DNA of 64,000 bases from Gonocerus acuteangulatus. Its lineage: Eukaryota > Arthropoda > Insecta > Hemiptera > Coreidae. The stretch's first letter is position 1; each line of letters opens with the position of its first letter. Both the position numbers and the translations under genes were made by a program. Below are positions 54,761-61,658 of this stretch, piece after piece. The notes under the pieces are model-generated. The model saw only the letters and a program-made list of their open reading frames with translations, made no database searches and was not told the DNA's origin. The DNA is taken from assembly GCA_946811695.1 (NCBI GenBank), contig OX328124.1, forward strand, positions 87,138,030-87,202,029, written 5' to 3'.

Positions 54761-54945
54761 ATGAAGAGTTTTTCAATTTTTATTTCTTTGCAATTGTGTG
54801 TGTATTTTTAGGTATAGAAACACCGACTCTAACTACAGTTGACGACTTCATCTCTAAGTTGATTACTTTTGTGAAAGAAGATCCCAACAACCCTGTTGTG
54901 AGCTCAATTAGAAATACAGTCAGTCAACTTGATGTGCAAGCTTGA
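38135..54945 (+). CDS. HMG20A: HMG20A/B-type HMG-box protein, complete in six coding exons
   Basis: HMG20 proteins bind DNA without sequence specificity and belong to or modulate the LSD1-CoREST histone demethylase complex in the nucleus. Exons: 38135-38228, 45754-45873, 47435-47559, 49720-49930, 50372-50587, 54812-54945; 900 nt, 299 residues, all phases matching. Order: acidic/Pro N-terminus ([11 protein letters not shown]), a basic [13 protein letters not shown] stretch, HMG box about residues 65-135 ([20 protein letters not shown] ... [12 protein letters not shown] ... [11 protein letters not shown]), the family block [14 protein letters not shown], then [14 protein letters not shown] and a coiled coil about 184-255, and a short C-terminal domain. 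Human HMG20A is 347 residues; the difference is mostly at the N-terminus. AATAAA lies at 55242. The 20A/20B distinction cannot be made here. Introns are loaded with transposons. Confidence 0.94.
38229..39310. other. HMG20 intron 1, proximal part
   Basis: At 38726 GGGCCATTCCACGTCAATTC resembles the end of the long-terminal-repeat mariner element at 17.46 kb (GGGTCATTCCAGGTCAAACC), so a degraded relative may start here. No partner end or frame was found. Confidence 0.4.
39311..42172 (+). mobile_element. R4/Dong-type LINE, copy 1, with (TAA)n tail
   Basis: A non-LTR retrotransposon of the restriction-like-endonuclease (R2/R4) group. It spans the coding frame 39337-42063, a short 3' UTR and a (ATA/TAA)n tract at 42154-42172. 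TAA-repeat tails fit the target preference known for Dong elements. The 5' end is probably truncated: no N-terminal zinc finger is seen, and the frame begins after a 14-A run at about 39340-39353. The element sits in HMG20 intron 1, in the same direction as the gene. Confidence 0.82.
39337..42063 (+). CDS. R4/Dong-type reverse transcriptase with restriction-like endonuclease, uninterrupted
   Basis: Copies element RNA into DNA at a nicked target. The frame has 908 codons with no stop. Order: basic N-terminal region (about 1-100), reverse transcriptase with [28 protein letters not shown] (catalytic Asp near 310), [20 protein letters not shown] and YMDD at 416-419; a thumb region with [20 protein letters not shown]; a Cys-His knuckle [18 protein letters not shown] near 716-733; and a PD-(D/E)xK endonuclease with KPDILIID (PD at 802-803), IIDISVPND and the following basic/KYQ helix. 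The first in-frame ATG is internal: the frame opens at GAA after the A run, so the true start is uncertain. All core catalytic residues are present, so the protein may be functional although the element appears 5' truncated. Confidence 0.85.
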   Translation: MKKKKLENKIAELRRRIGVITNYLQSPGTASNKLKAKVDEIIVLHIGLIEEKVLPETLSTYLDKQKQKLAVYANRVRRYSKAFLRRKQNSFFSTQERDFYRLLSKRSDEPNRDPRNVKIDETVNFWANIWEVPNAHSNIETWMPDISGTLQNISQMEDCSITINDIEKSVKKLHNWKAPGRDGIHNYWLKYLDNLHEPFARWYQEILVGTKTIPSDFAEGVTHMFPKKEGQPLEPNDYRPITCLNGVYKLFTSIISNKIQDHITQNELLAPEQLGCRSGSKGCKELLVIDSFIASQASAKQRSLSMAWIDYKKAFDSVPHSWLIEVLRIYKVANNVTDLLSRMMATWKTKLTFGKGQHTVESETIKIQRGIYQGDSLSPLWFCLSLNPLSQLLRDSGYGYQMTINDQETRISHSLYMDDLKLYAKNASQLESMISIVRNFSNTIRMCFGLDKCALLHVTKGRTVSTENIALSDGDHVRELGESETYKYLGIQQHLKICHKNVKEELKNKFLKRLRLVLRSYLHGKYKVKAINTWAIPSLTYSFGVIKWSETSLRDLDRLIRTEMTKARMHHPTSSMARLYLPRKKGGLGLINIEHLCRSQESNLWHYMRSSESHLFKEIVKLDENYTALKLKIINEPDLRTELDRLSEWQTKELHGRYYSRLFDLEVQTTLSVAWLTSGRLFLETEGFVIAIQDQVIATPSYRRHVLKDISISDKCRLCNKAYESIQHVTAGCEILAGSDYLQRHNNVAKIYHQAIAERFGIIESTVPYYRYVPQRLLENDGIKIYWDEAMITDRTVHHNKPDILIIDKHNKTADIIDISVPNDENIRKAYAEKLRKYQDLAIELKDLYKLDSARVTAVIISTNGLIPNTTVSATKYLKLSEEHLILSQQAVLLDTARIIRKFLNAHN
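42173..44213 (+). pseudogene. R4/Dong-type LINE, copy 2, 5' truncated, one nonsense codon
   Basis: Begins directly after the (TAA)n tail of copy 1 at a point equal to about 40132 in copy 1 (GAGTTACTAGCCCCAGAGCA against GAATTACTAGCTCCCGAGCA). Frames 42232-43485 and 43495-44103 are the same frame, separated only by TGA at 43483, where copy 1 has CGA. RT motifs [20 protein letters not shown] and FMDD, the Cys-His knuckle and the KPDILITD endonuclease are all present. It ends in a 3' UTR with AGAAAGAATT... and a second (AAT)n tract at 44196-44213. The two copies are clearly diverged, so it is not a simple tandem duplication. Confidence 0.87.
44279..44500 (-). pseudogene. RNase H-bearing LINE, C-terminal fragment
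   Basis: The minus frame reads [20 protein letters not shown] (a CxxC...HxxxxC knuckle) and ends [17 protein letters not shown]. The same layout occurs in the LINE interrupted by piggyBac at 61-64 kb (CEICNTELTIKHIL ... IDSILSYLQSTGLYDLI), so both belong to one family. The 5' end of the fragment coincides with a perfect 17-bp inverted repeat at 44434-44473. Confidence 0.7.
44434..44473. repeat. perfect 17-bp inverted repeat at a LINE truncation point
   Basis: CATTACAACTTGCACAG, loop GTTGGT, then the exact complement. The left arm lies within the LINE coding sequence; the right arm is outside the aligned part. Confidence 0.9.
44501..44671. other. short spacer with a pogo-like end
   Basis: At about 44575-44634, the complement of GGACCTCCATTATCTGGGAC... 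resembles a pogo/Tigger terminal repeat (CAGTAGGACCTCC...). No partner end was identified. Confidence 0.35.
44672..45381 (-). mobile_element. hAT element with a transposase remnant
   Basis: Ends CAGGGGCCGAAAATAAA and TTCGATCCCTG, with an 8-bp duplication GAAATTAG/GAAATTTG (44664-44671, 45382-45389; one mismatch). On the minus strand, about 45090-44960, it encodes [18 protein letters not shown], the hAT C-terminal dimerisation motif (canonical VERxFS), then [11 protein letters not shown]. The AACTTTTA-rich flanks match the MITE in UBE2I intron 4. It is a decayed parental type for that MITE family. Confidence 0.85.
45390..45753. other. HMG20 intron 1, distal part
   Basis: Contains the polypyrimidine tract and acceptor of exon 2. 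Nothing else recognised. Confidence 0.5.
45897..45996. repeat. T-rich low-complexity tract
   Basis: About 100 bases of nearly pure T, with an uninterrupted run of about 45 at the end, just inside HMG20 intron 2. Confidence 0.9.
46206..46815 (-). pseudogene. pogo/Tigger-like transposon remnant
   Basis: Left end CAGTAGAACTTGGATAATTC at about 46209, the terminal-repeat style of Tigger elements (TAATTCGAAC phrase repeated nearby at 46255-46280). On the minus strand, around 46530-46430, it encodes [20 protein letters not shown] and KNKEKILA, the Psq/CENP-B-type helix-turn-helix at the start of pogo transposases. A fragment AAATTATCCAAAAAATTGAA at about 46794-46813 fits the other end. No DDE catalytic domain survives. 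Confidence 0.7.
47640..48250 (+). pseudogene. mariner-type transposase fragment
   Basis: Across shifting frames, 47955-48240 gives [20 protein letters not shown], then [20 protein letters not shown] with [12 protein letters not shown], then PGVQIYPQQ. This matches the block with FQQDGAxxH (second catalytic Asp, here changed to G) and [10 protein letters not shown] of mariner-family transposases. The catalytic Asp is lost and the frame is broken. It lies in HMG20 intron 3. Confidence 0.65.
48280..48960. repeat. dispersed repeat with GGGGGTTTACT minisatellite units, copy 1 plus MITE arm
   Basis: ACTCATGATGGAATTTTTGA at about 48292 and CACCGAAAATTACCC at about 48653 also occur at 52014 and 52070. 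Units ending GAGGGGGGTTTACTTTGG lie near 48770 and 48910, about 140 bases apart. At 48437-48640 one arm of the fold-back MITE of 15344-15842 is inserted. No coding. Confidence 0.6.
49336..49432. repeat. tandem repeat of about 43 bp
   Basis: A unit TTGGTTAATCAATGATCACTT...GTGATCAGTC appears 2.3 times. The unit contains the palindromic pair TGATCACTT/GTGATCA. Confidence 0.75.
49931..50371. other. HMG20 intron 4
   Basis: No repeat recognised; ends in the acceptor of exon 5. Confidence 0.6.
50695..51405. repeat. palindromic element with Penelope-type hammerhead-like motifs
   Basis: Arms of about 245 bp, 50700-50945 and 51150-51400, share GGTTGGGATTCGG, CTTCAGGCAGAAATCTATAT, TGATTATTCTTACTTGTAAT and AATGTGGTTGTCAGTAAGTA in opposite orientation. 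Each holds CTGAAGAAGGCTGC...GCAGCC(G/A)AAACGTCC (50769-50802 minus; 51302-51336 plus). The plus copy has lost the G of GAAA. The middle about 200 bp is unique. In HMG20 intron 5. Probably an inverted pair of Penelope-like terminal repeats; no reverse transcriptase is present. Confidence 0.75.
51406..52003. other. HMG20 intron 5, unassigned part
   Basis: AT-rich sequence with no recognised repeat or gene. Confidence 0.45.
52004..52740. repeat. dispersed repeat with (TA)n and minisatellite, copy 2
   Basis: Begins like the copy at 48280 (GGACTCATGACGGAATTTTT). It then has (TA)n at about 52098-52154 and four units of about 140-150 bases, each with ACGAAACT(T/C)GGTATTCGTAGT and GGTTCATTAGAAGGGGGGGT motifs (G runs near 52267, 52420, 52561 and 52694). 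The unit text resembles non-coding parts of insect Helitrons (compare 8590-8760), which is only suggestive. Confidence 0.65.
52741..53419. other. HMG20 intron 5, unassigned part
   Basis: No recognised repeat or gene. Confidence 0.45.
53420..53562. repeat. TA-centred palindrome and (TA)n
   Basis: ATGTACATTATATAATTTAT on the left and its exact complement on the right flank a (TA)n core (about 53446-53480), followed by more interrupted TA repeats to 53562. Same architecture as the palindrome at 10231-10503. Confidence 0.8.
53563..54811. other. HMG20 intron 5, distal part with GC-rich block
   Basis: 54090-54480 is clearly more GC-rich (GGTGCTCTCTCGCCC, CGTCGGCGCTGGAGTGAG) and contains a loose internal repeat (TTGGCTGGCGTTGAAGTGAG / TCGTCGGCGCTGGAGTGAG). 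No protein family matched. It might be part of an LTR element or a captured exon; not resolved. (TA)n at about 54726-54757. Confidence 0.4.
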
Positions 54946-55807
54946 CCCCATCTCGTTGCGAAGAGGAAGCTCAAAAAACAAAAAAAATCTTCCAAGGGAC
55001 AACAGTGAAACTGATTTGGTTTGCCATATTTATAAGAATTTATTGATAAGAGACAGAAACATATTAAATATATATTTTTTATATGTTTAGTACTTTTTCT
55101 TAGAATGTTAGAATATGGAAGTTTTTTAAAACAAACTTAATATTTACTGTAATTTTTTTTATACTTCGACGAATGAACATTACTTGTATGCATTATGTTC
55201 TTTTATTGTATTTATTTACTCAAGTTTTGTAAATAGAAGCCAATAAATAAAATAAAAAACATTTGAAATATTTTACTATTTTGCATCTAAGCATAACGCC
55301 CAAATAAGTAAATAAAGTACAAGTTCATCTGACCATTAGGAGTTGGAGTTTATATGAACGCCACTCTTCCAAAACAACATTTACATGTGTCTCAGCAGCA
55401 GATTTTTTTCTCACATCTAAATTTACTATATAACAACAAAATTGTTTCAAGAGGAATATTCCAAGAATCTGGAAAATCCATTAGAAGCAAGGGTTTTGAT
55501 GAGTTCAGCCTCTGTGGTTAGCTTGGAATTACAATTATAATTATTGACTTAGTAATTGTTTTGTGACATTATGCTATTTGATGCTTTTGCCCCATTAGAT
55601 AGATTAACTTGCCATACTGTGATATAAAGCCTGGCGGCGTAATTGACCAGGCACCTGAGCATGGGACGTTCTGGGTTCAACTGATAAATAAAGACTTGGA
55701 AATCAAAATTAATTTTCAGAGAATCCAGTTGGCTATTTTCTTAAAGCTTATTGAGTCAGCTAGTTGGAAATAAGATTATGTAAAAAAACTTTTTAAATAT
55801 ATTTTAA
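54946..55807. other. HMG20 3' UTR and downstream flank
   Basis: AATAAA at 55242-55247 with neighbouring overlapping AATAAA is the likely polyadenylation signal, about 300 bases after the stop. At 55634-55690, GCGGCGTAATTGACCAGGCA...GGGTTCAA looks like a degraded tRNA-like head and may be another SINE piece. Confidence 0.6.
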
Positions 55808-55950
55808 GATGGGAGAACTCCATGCCTAAGGCCATGGGTTCGATTTCCACTAGGGGTGATGGTTTTTCTTTGGAAATAAAAGAAAAGGCATCAGCCCTAT
55901 CCTGGCTAGAAAAGTGTGGTAGATAACCCGTCCTAAAATTCTGAGTCAAT
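55808..55950 (+). mobile_element. tRNA-derived SINE, family C, partial
   Basis: GGGTTCGATTTCCACTAGG (B-box-like) is followed by the tail GGCATCAGCCCTATCCTGGCTAG ... GATAACCCGTCCTAAAATTC. This is the inverse of the block at 7975-8095. Confidence 0.65.
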
Positions 55951-56929
55951 TATGGATGTAAAAGTTTAAAAAAATTATTTATTTTAACCTTTAGGATGAA
56001 CTTTTTATTTTTCTATTATCTCCTAGATGCTTGACCTGCTAATGATAATCATATTGGGTTAGAATCTTATATTTGCATCAAAAAGGAAATGTCTTTAATG
56101 GTTCTCCGTGTACAGTGAAAGAAATTGCATTAAAATCTTTCTTACTAAAGTTTATAAACTATTTATTAAGAAATTTAAAAAAACTATTATTTTTATTAAA
56201 AAAAAAAAGAAAAAAAGAAAAAAAGAGATATATATTGCCAAGAGGTCAAGCAAACAAACGTAAATCTCTTTTGCTTTTGGTAGGTTATAAATTTAACAGT
56301 TATTTATAAAATACAAAGATCAAATTTGAAAAAAAAAATATAAAGAATTTGTTACATGTCTCTATTTCAGAATAACAATAAATTTAATGCATTTTCTCAT
56401 GATAATGAAATATGAATATATTAGATTGCTATTGATTTATTCCTATTGGAGTTTCCAGAATTTGTTTGACCAACTGAAAGCTTGATTACTATTTGTCATT
56501 TTAACTAAAATATATGAAAGCTGTCATTAAGTCATCCTTTATAAGTTGAAAATCTAAGTCTTAGTCCTTATTTTTTTCTAATGGTACATAATTCATCTAA
56601 TCAATTTAATAACCATATCACTAAGAATAGAAATTATGGAGCAAAGTTCAGTAGAATTATGATTCATTAGAATATATCCAATAAATTTTAACGATCAAAC
56701 TATGAAAATTAGCACTTGCCTGGTTTATTTGTAGGCTTAATCGGAATAGTTTTGCTAGAAAAACAAAGTTATATCTAAACAATGAAATCATTTCAATGTA
56801 TGAGGTAATTAGGGGTGGAGCTTTAAGCCCAACTATCTATTTTTCAAAACTATTTTCAATTATCATTCCTTTTATTTTGATGACTAGATGAAGGGTATTA
56901 ATTAATAATACCAACAAGGTGAGGAATAA
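55951..56929. other. intergenic, nothing recognised
   Basis: AT-rich with A runs near 56200. No gene or repeat assigned. Confidence 0.4.
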
Positions 56930-57700
56930 CCCTTCAAAGCTTCAAAAATTACTTTTATTTTACCATCACGTTTCGGACTATTCGTCCATCTTCAGGAGAT
57001 CTAAAATCGTATATTAATTACTATACACTGCAGAAAACACGCTTTATAAATACTATTAACCAAGATATTACATCATCCACAAACCATTTACTAAATTTTA
57101 TTGCCTTAATTTTAAACTCACCATGTCCTGTTAATAATTACAGTTACATATTAAACATCATAAAATAAATAAAAATGATTCCTATAAGGAACTAAGTCAA
57201 ATTACACATCAAGATCAATTAAAAACATTCATTATCTCACAGCCATATTAGAAGACTTTATCAACATACTTAGGCCTATTATATTTTGTATAACTAAAAT
57301 TAAATTAAAAACATTAAATTTCAATTGATTAAAATGTATAATAATTTATGTATGACATATCACAGATATTTTGATTAATCATTACTTAACATTATTTTTA
57401 TTACAATATTTAATATTAAATACACTGAGGTATGTAACCAAGATATTTAAACTATGAAAGGAATCTATTACAATGTCATCAGAAATTAATTTTATTTAAT
57501 ATGTCAACATAATGTTGTCCTATACCTTTAACATGTGTTTTGAAATTAATGGTTCTATTGATATTTTTAGTTATGTAAATGGATTCAGTTAATTTCCTAG
57601 CTTTATTATCATTAACAGTTTTTAAAATCTTTACATTATCATAATCAAACTTATGCAGTTTGGTGAAAGCATGATTTGCCAATGCTGTAGTATTGATATT
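56930..57700 (-). mobile_element. Penelope-like element 3' fragment (GIY-YIG end plus terminal repeat)
   Basis: The minus frame 57479-57682 reads HAFTKLHKFDYDNVKILKTV followed by RKLTESIYITKN and INFKTHV, ending just after VDILNKINF. This is the C-terminal end of the GIY-YIG endonuclease domain of Penelope-like retroelements (conserved His, ES-I helix and Asn). Downstream on the same strand the presumed terminal repeat contains the hammerhead-like motif at 56967-56996. The reverse transcriptase is absent: the element is truncated near 57700, directly next to the chemoreceptor pseudogene. Confidence 0.7.
56967..56996 (-). ncRNA. hammerhead-ribozyme-like core in Penelope terminal repeat
   Basis: Minus strand: CTGAAGA, one base, GGAC-GAATA-GTCC as stem II, then GAAA and CGT. 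The base after the ACGT is G, where a cleavable hammerhead needs A, C or U, so cleavage is doubtful. The arrangement matches the motifs at 50769 and 8482, including the extra base before stem II. Confidence 0.35.
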
Positions 57701-57704
57701 TTTA

Positions 57705-57930
57705 CTGTTGTTAAAATATGTACAAGTGGTACATATTGGTATTACTGTTGTACAAGTGGTACATGTCTAATCTCTGCATTTTTGCCAATTTTAGTGCTTG
57801 ATTGCAAAGCAAACTGTGCAAAGAGGTCCTTTTAATAAAGCAGCATTTTTAAAATTAATAGCTCTTTCCAGAGCTCATTACAGGTTTTGTTCTGCTTCGA
57901 AAATAAAAAATCAAATGCTTAAGACTTTTC
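57705..57930 (+). pseudogene. degraded relative of the chemoreceptor gene at 60100
   Basis: GGTACATGTCTAATCTCTGCAT, TTTTAGTGCTTGATTGCAAAGC, TTTTAAAATTAATAGCTCTTTC and AGAGCTCATTACAGGTTTTG follow the same order as 60589-60735 of the intact gene (encoding GTCLISAYFDDLSARFQS and LIALSRAHCSLCSASKI), with a deletion of about 30 bases and frameshifts. A short direct repeat (TGTACAAGTGGTACAT) sits at its 5' side. Confidence 0.7.
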
Positions 57931-58162
57931 ATTTATAGACTTGCAGGTACACTTTTTGTAGGTTTTAACACACAGAAAAGCAAATGAAACTATTCCCAAG
58001 GCTAGATCTCTAACCGTTTTTGAGAAAATTGGCCAACAAATGTTTTCTAACTAATTTCTAAGAGGTACATAGAATCACTGAATTCAGTTGAAATATTTTC
58101 TACATGTTTAAGATTCATCCAATCAATGATATTTAAATTTTGGTTATGTTTGGAGTTCAGGA
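57931..58162. other. intergenic, nothing recognised
   Basis: May be further decayed chemoreceptor sequence; no convincing alignment. Confidence 0.35.
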
Positions 58163-58482
58163 GGGGGCGAGGTTAGCTCAGTGGTAGAGCACTCGACTCA
58201 TGAACTGGAGGACCAGGTTCAAAACCCGAGCGCGCACTAAGGATTTTTTCTTCTAGTGCCGTCGTTCGAGGGTTGGATTTGGGGTCCCAGATCTTCCCTA
58301 GGCCAACCCAGCCTTTAATTAATTTATCAATGGGTACCTTGGTGCTAATGACTCTAGCAGTTGAAGCAGGCGACCGGAGTATAGTATTGACCACACTATC
58401 TCCCTAGTGTGCCGTATGGTCAAGAATCAGATACCTCTACAGTATCTGCCCCTCTGGGCCCTTGTGGCCTGTTACAGGACTG

Positions 58483-58522
<40 letters not shown>
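58163..58522 (+). mobile_element. tRNA-derived SINE, family B
   Basis: Head GAGGTTAGCTCAGTGGTAGAGCAC and the full body as at 543, ending in a long T run (58484-58522). Perfect GAGTTCAGGA duplication at 58153-58162 and 58523-58532. Confidence 0.9.
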
Positions 58523-58523
<1 letters not shown>

Positions 58524-58532
58524 AGTTCAGGA

Positions 58533-59513
58533 AGTATTCAAAACAATTCTGGAGCAATTTTCGATTAGGCAATGTCAATCGTAGAAATAAGTGCATAAAA
58601 CTTCAAGCATGTTTGTTTTGTTCTTTTGAAAGAGTTTTTGTCATTGTTTAAAGCACTTTTTAATTGGTTGTTTTTTTAATTGCATTTATCTTTAAAATTA
58701 GTATTATTGTAAAAGAAGACAAGAAAATTTGAAGCAGTGATAATGTTTTCTTACAGCGAACCTTGACAAGGGCAGGGAGTATTTTTTCCATGTCTGGTAG
58801 TAAGGTAGGTACCCTTGTCATCCGTGACTTACATCTGGGTCCATAAAAGTATTTATTGAAAGGTCTAACCAATATTATAACTTTTTTCTATTTTAAGCTT
58901 TCCAAATGACACTAGGGATACAAACGGAACCGCACTAAGATGTCACAGTTCCTGCAAGTTGGACTTTTTACCTTATTATGAAGTGTCTGAGCCATTTTAA
59001 TTGGGGAAAAATGTCTAGAAAAAATCTTGCAGACTCCAAGTTTTAATTAATTCTGTATAAAATATTTCTTTGATTGAATTATAGCCTTAATGTCCTACCA
59101 TTTGCACTTTTAAACACATTAAAAAAAAAAAAAAAAAAATTAAAAAGGAAAGAGATGAAGTCCAACTACCTGTACATTTGGATGAAATACTAGGCAACGG
59201 CGCAACAAATATAAATAAGTTAATGAAATTCTTGAAATCCAGCAAATTAATTTCCAAAATATAAATTTTACATTTCTATGACATATCCCATTAGTAGATA
59301 AAATTGAAAATAAACTAAATGAACATTTAATTTTCTTATTATGAAATTAAATAAATATAACAATTGTGAAAAAAAAAAAAATGAATAATTTACAACTCAG
59401 AGAGAAACAAATATTTGCTCCTTCTGAAAGTGTTTCCTGAATACATGTGCCTGTGGCAAGGTCATCGTCCAGAACTACATTTGAGGCATTAATGACCCAA
59501 GGGGTTGACAAGC

Positions 59514-59550
<37 letters not shown>

Positions 59551-60099
59551 ATTAAAAAATCTGAGAGCAAACTACCTATAATTCATTGTGTTAGAATTAT
59601 ACTAATTCTGGCTGGTATATCATTGCTTCATTGCAAATATAAGAAAACAATATATATTATTTGATAATTTTATAGTTACTAGGGGCAATTATTCTTTCTA
59701 TTTCAGAGATATTTGAATCCCTAGTATTAAAAACTCTTACTACAAAATATATTAAAAGTTACATTTAAAAATATATAAATACCAGGATTCTAATAAATGA
59801 AAGTAAATCAATATGGTAGGGACTAAACTTATATACAGTAATCACTTTTCATGTCATTTTCATAAATTGTAATGTACTCAGAATGCAAATATAGAAAGAT
59901 TATTCCCATTAAATCAACCAAAGCTATTTTACCTAATGAAAGCTTGAATGACTTGTTCTTTTAAGGAGGCAGAAGGGTTAAGGCCTCCTCTATATCTACA
60001 GTTTAAGGATATTTTCTGCTTGCCAGCTTTCAAACATTAGTGCCAGTCATAATTGTATCAGTGTTGGTCTACTTGTTTCTGCTGAATATTAAAAAAAAT
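58533..60099. other. region upstream of the chemoreceptor gene, with possible minus-strand exons
   Basis: Mostly AT-rich with poly-A tracts at about 59120-59138 and 59518-59549. On the minus strand 59515 to about 59400 reads LSTPWVINASNVVLDDDLAT after a T-rich AG acceptor, and 59988 to about 59934 reads YRGGLNPSASLKEQVIQAFI before AG|GTAAAA. Both look coding, but their phases do not join and I recognise neither protein. Confidence 0.3.
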
Positions 60100-60960
60100 A
60101 TGATTTCTCAAAAAATAAAAGTTATGGAGAAGCTATCCAGGTTCATTGGAATATATCCGCTTAAATTTATTCAAAGAAAAATGAAAATTTACAAGCTATG
60201 GCTGTTTTATTCTTTTATTATATTTATCACTCTATTCAGTATAACATTGCATGGGGTGAAATATTATCATTCTCTTTTTGATAGAATCTTATTAGTTGAG
60301 GCAATTATTGGAGGTCTTCTGAGTCCCATAGTGTGTTTTACAATATTACTTTTTGGTAATATTATTCATTGTTCTACTATGACAAATTACATGGAAATTA
60401 TTGTATTAGGTAAAGAGAAACTTGGTTTGTTTGGTTTTAGTATTACTTTACAATCCTCATTTAATGACTTGGCCTTCATTATACCACTATATTCAATAAA
60501 ATATCTATTCAAGCTATTTTATACTTCTCAGATAGGATTAATATTTGAATGTTATTATGTATTTCTGGCCACATGTTACTCCTTTGGTACATGTCTTATC
60601 TCTGCATATTTTGATGACCTTAGTGCTCGATTTCAAAGCATTATTACTCATCTTCAAACTGTCGGAAGAGATCCTTATAATAAAGGAAAGGTTTTAAAAT
60701 TGATAGCTCTTTCACGGGCTCATTGCAGTTTGTGTTCTGCTTCTAAAATACTAAATCAAACGTTTTCAATTCAATTGTTGTCAATTGTCTGCCACTGTTT
60801 TATTAGCTTTGTACAGAACATTTCCTACCTCCTTACAGTCTGGAATTCATATAATGGAGAAGATAAGATTAATATAGAATTTATTCGATTTTTATGGTGT
60901 TTGTTCTATTTGATACTTCCATGGCGTTTGGCACATAGTTGTTGGAAATCAACAAGGAAG
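60100..60960 (+). CDS. gustatory-receptor-type chemoreceptor (7tm_7), large first coding exon
   Basis: Insect gustatory receptors are seven-transmembrane ligand-gated cation channels in the dendrites of taste neurons. From ATG at 60100 there are 287 codons: MISQKIKVMEKLSRFIGIYP, a typical short cytosolic N-terminus with the LF/IxxYPL-type motif, then hydrophobic segments (WLFYSFIIFITLFS, LLVEAIIGGLLSPIVCFTIL, LAFIIPLY, FECYYVFLATCYSFGTCLIS, LSIVCHCFISFVQNISYLL, FLWCLFYLILPWRL) and the pre-TM7 HSCWKSTRK. GGAAG|GTTAGT at 60960/60961 is a phase-0 donor where gustatory receptors usually have their last introns, so the terminal TM7 exon (TYxxxxxQF) should follow downstream. It is not visible in the window; the LINE and piggyBac would lie in the intron. 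Receptor subfamily and ligand are unknown. Confidence 0.72.
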
Positions 60961-61134
60961 GTTAGTATTAACGCAACCGTTTGAAATGCAGTAAGTACAA
61001 CTTTGAGGTTATTTATTTTAAGTGCTTCGTTCTTGGACAATAAGTACACTAAGATAAGTCTTCTAAGAAACCAGGGAGAAAGTGAAAATTGTATTTATTT
61101 ACAATTAAAATATTAATGATTAATATCAATGTCA
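60961..61134. other. chemoreceptor intron or 3' flank
   Basis: No TM7 exon recognised. Confidence 0.4.
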
Positions 61135-61338
61135 ATTTTAAACTATAATGAATAAGAACTTATTCATGGAATGAAAATGTAGTTCATTAACCAGTCTTAG
61201 GGACCCTCATATGAGATCGTATAATCCTGTACTTTGTAGATATGACAAGATACTGTCTATGTACTGGCTACTTTCAGCGAGAAGTTCACACATGTTGAAT
61301 GGTATGGTTAAGTCTTTCCATCTAATGTAGTCTGTTAA
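61135..61338 (-). pseudogene. RNase H-bearing LINE remnant, 3' part (split by piggyBac)
   Basis: The minus frame reads DYIRWKDLTIPFNMCELLAE ... YIDSILSYLQSTGLYDLI and stops near 61214, followed by an AT-rich 3' UTR. It is continuous with 63749-64000 once the piggyBac and one TTAA are removed, so one LINE was cut in two. Confidence 0.8.
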
Positions 61339-61658
61339 CCCTAGACCGGGCGCGTGGTTGTCTTTGTCAACCACTACAGTTTTCTTTAACTTACGAGTAT
61401 ATACCCACTCTTAACCTTAACTATTATGCATTAACATAAATTTTTATTATTTTATTGATATTAGGGGTTATATGACATAATAATAAAATAAATAATATTT
61501 AAAATTCAATTCAAGTTATTCAATAAATTCTTTAATCCTCATTACAAAATTTAACAAAAATCGCTCATTGAAGATTAATAATTACAAAGTAAATATATAT
61601 ATTATATGTAAGATAAGACATACATATAGTAGTTATACAGAAATTATAACATTAATTG

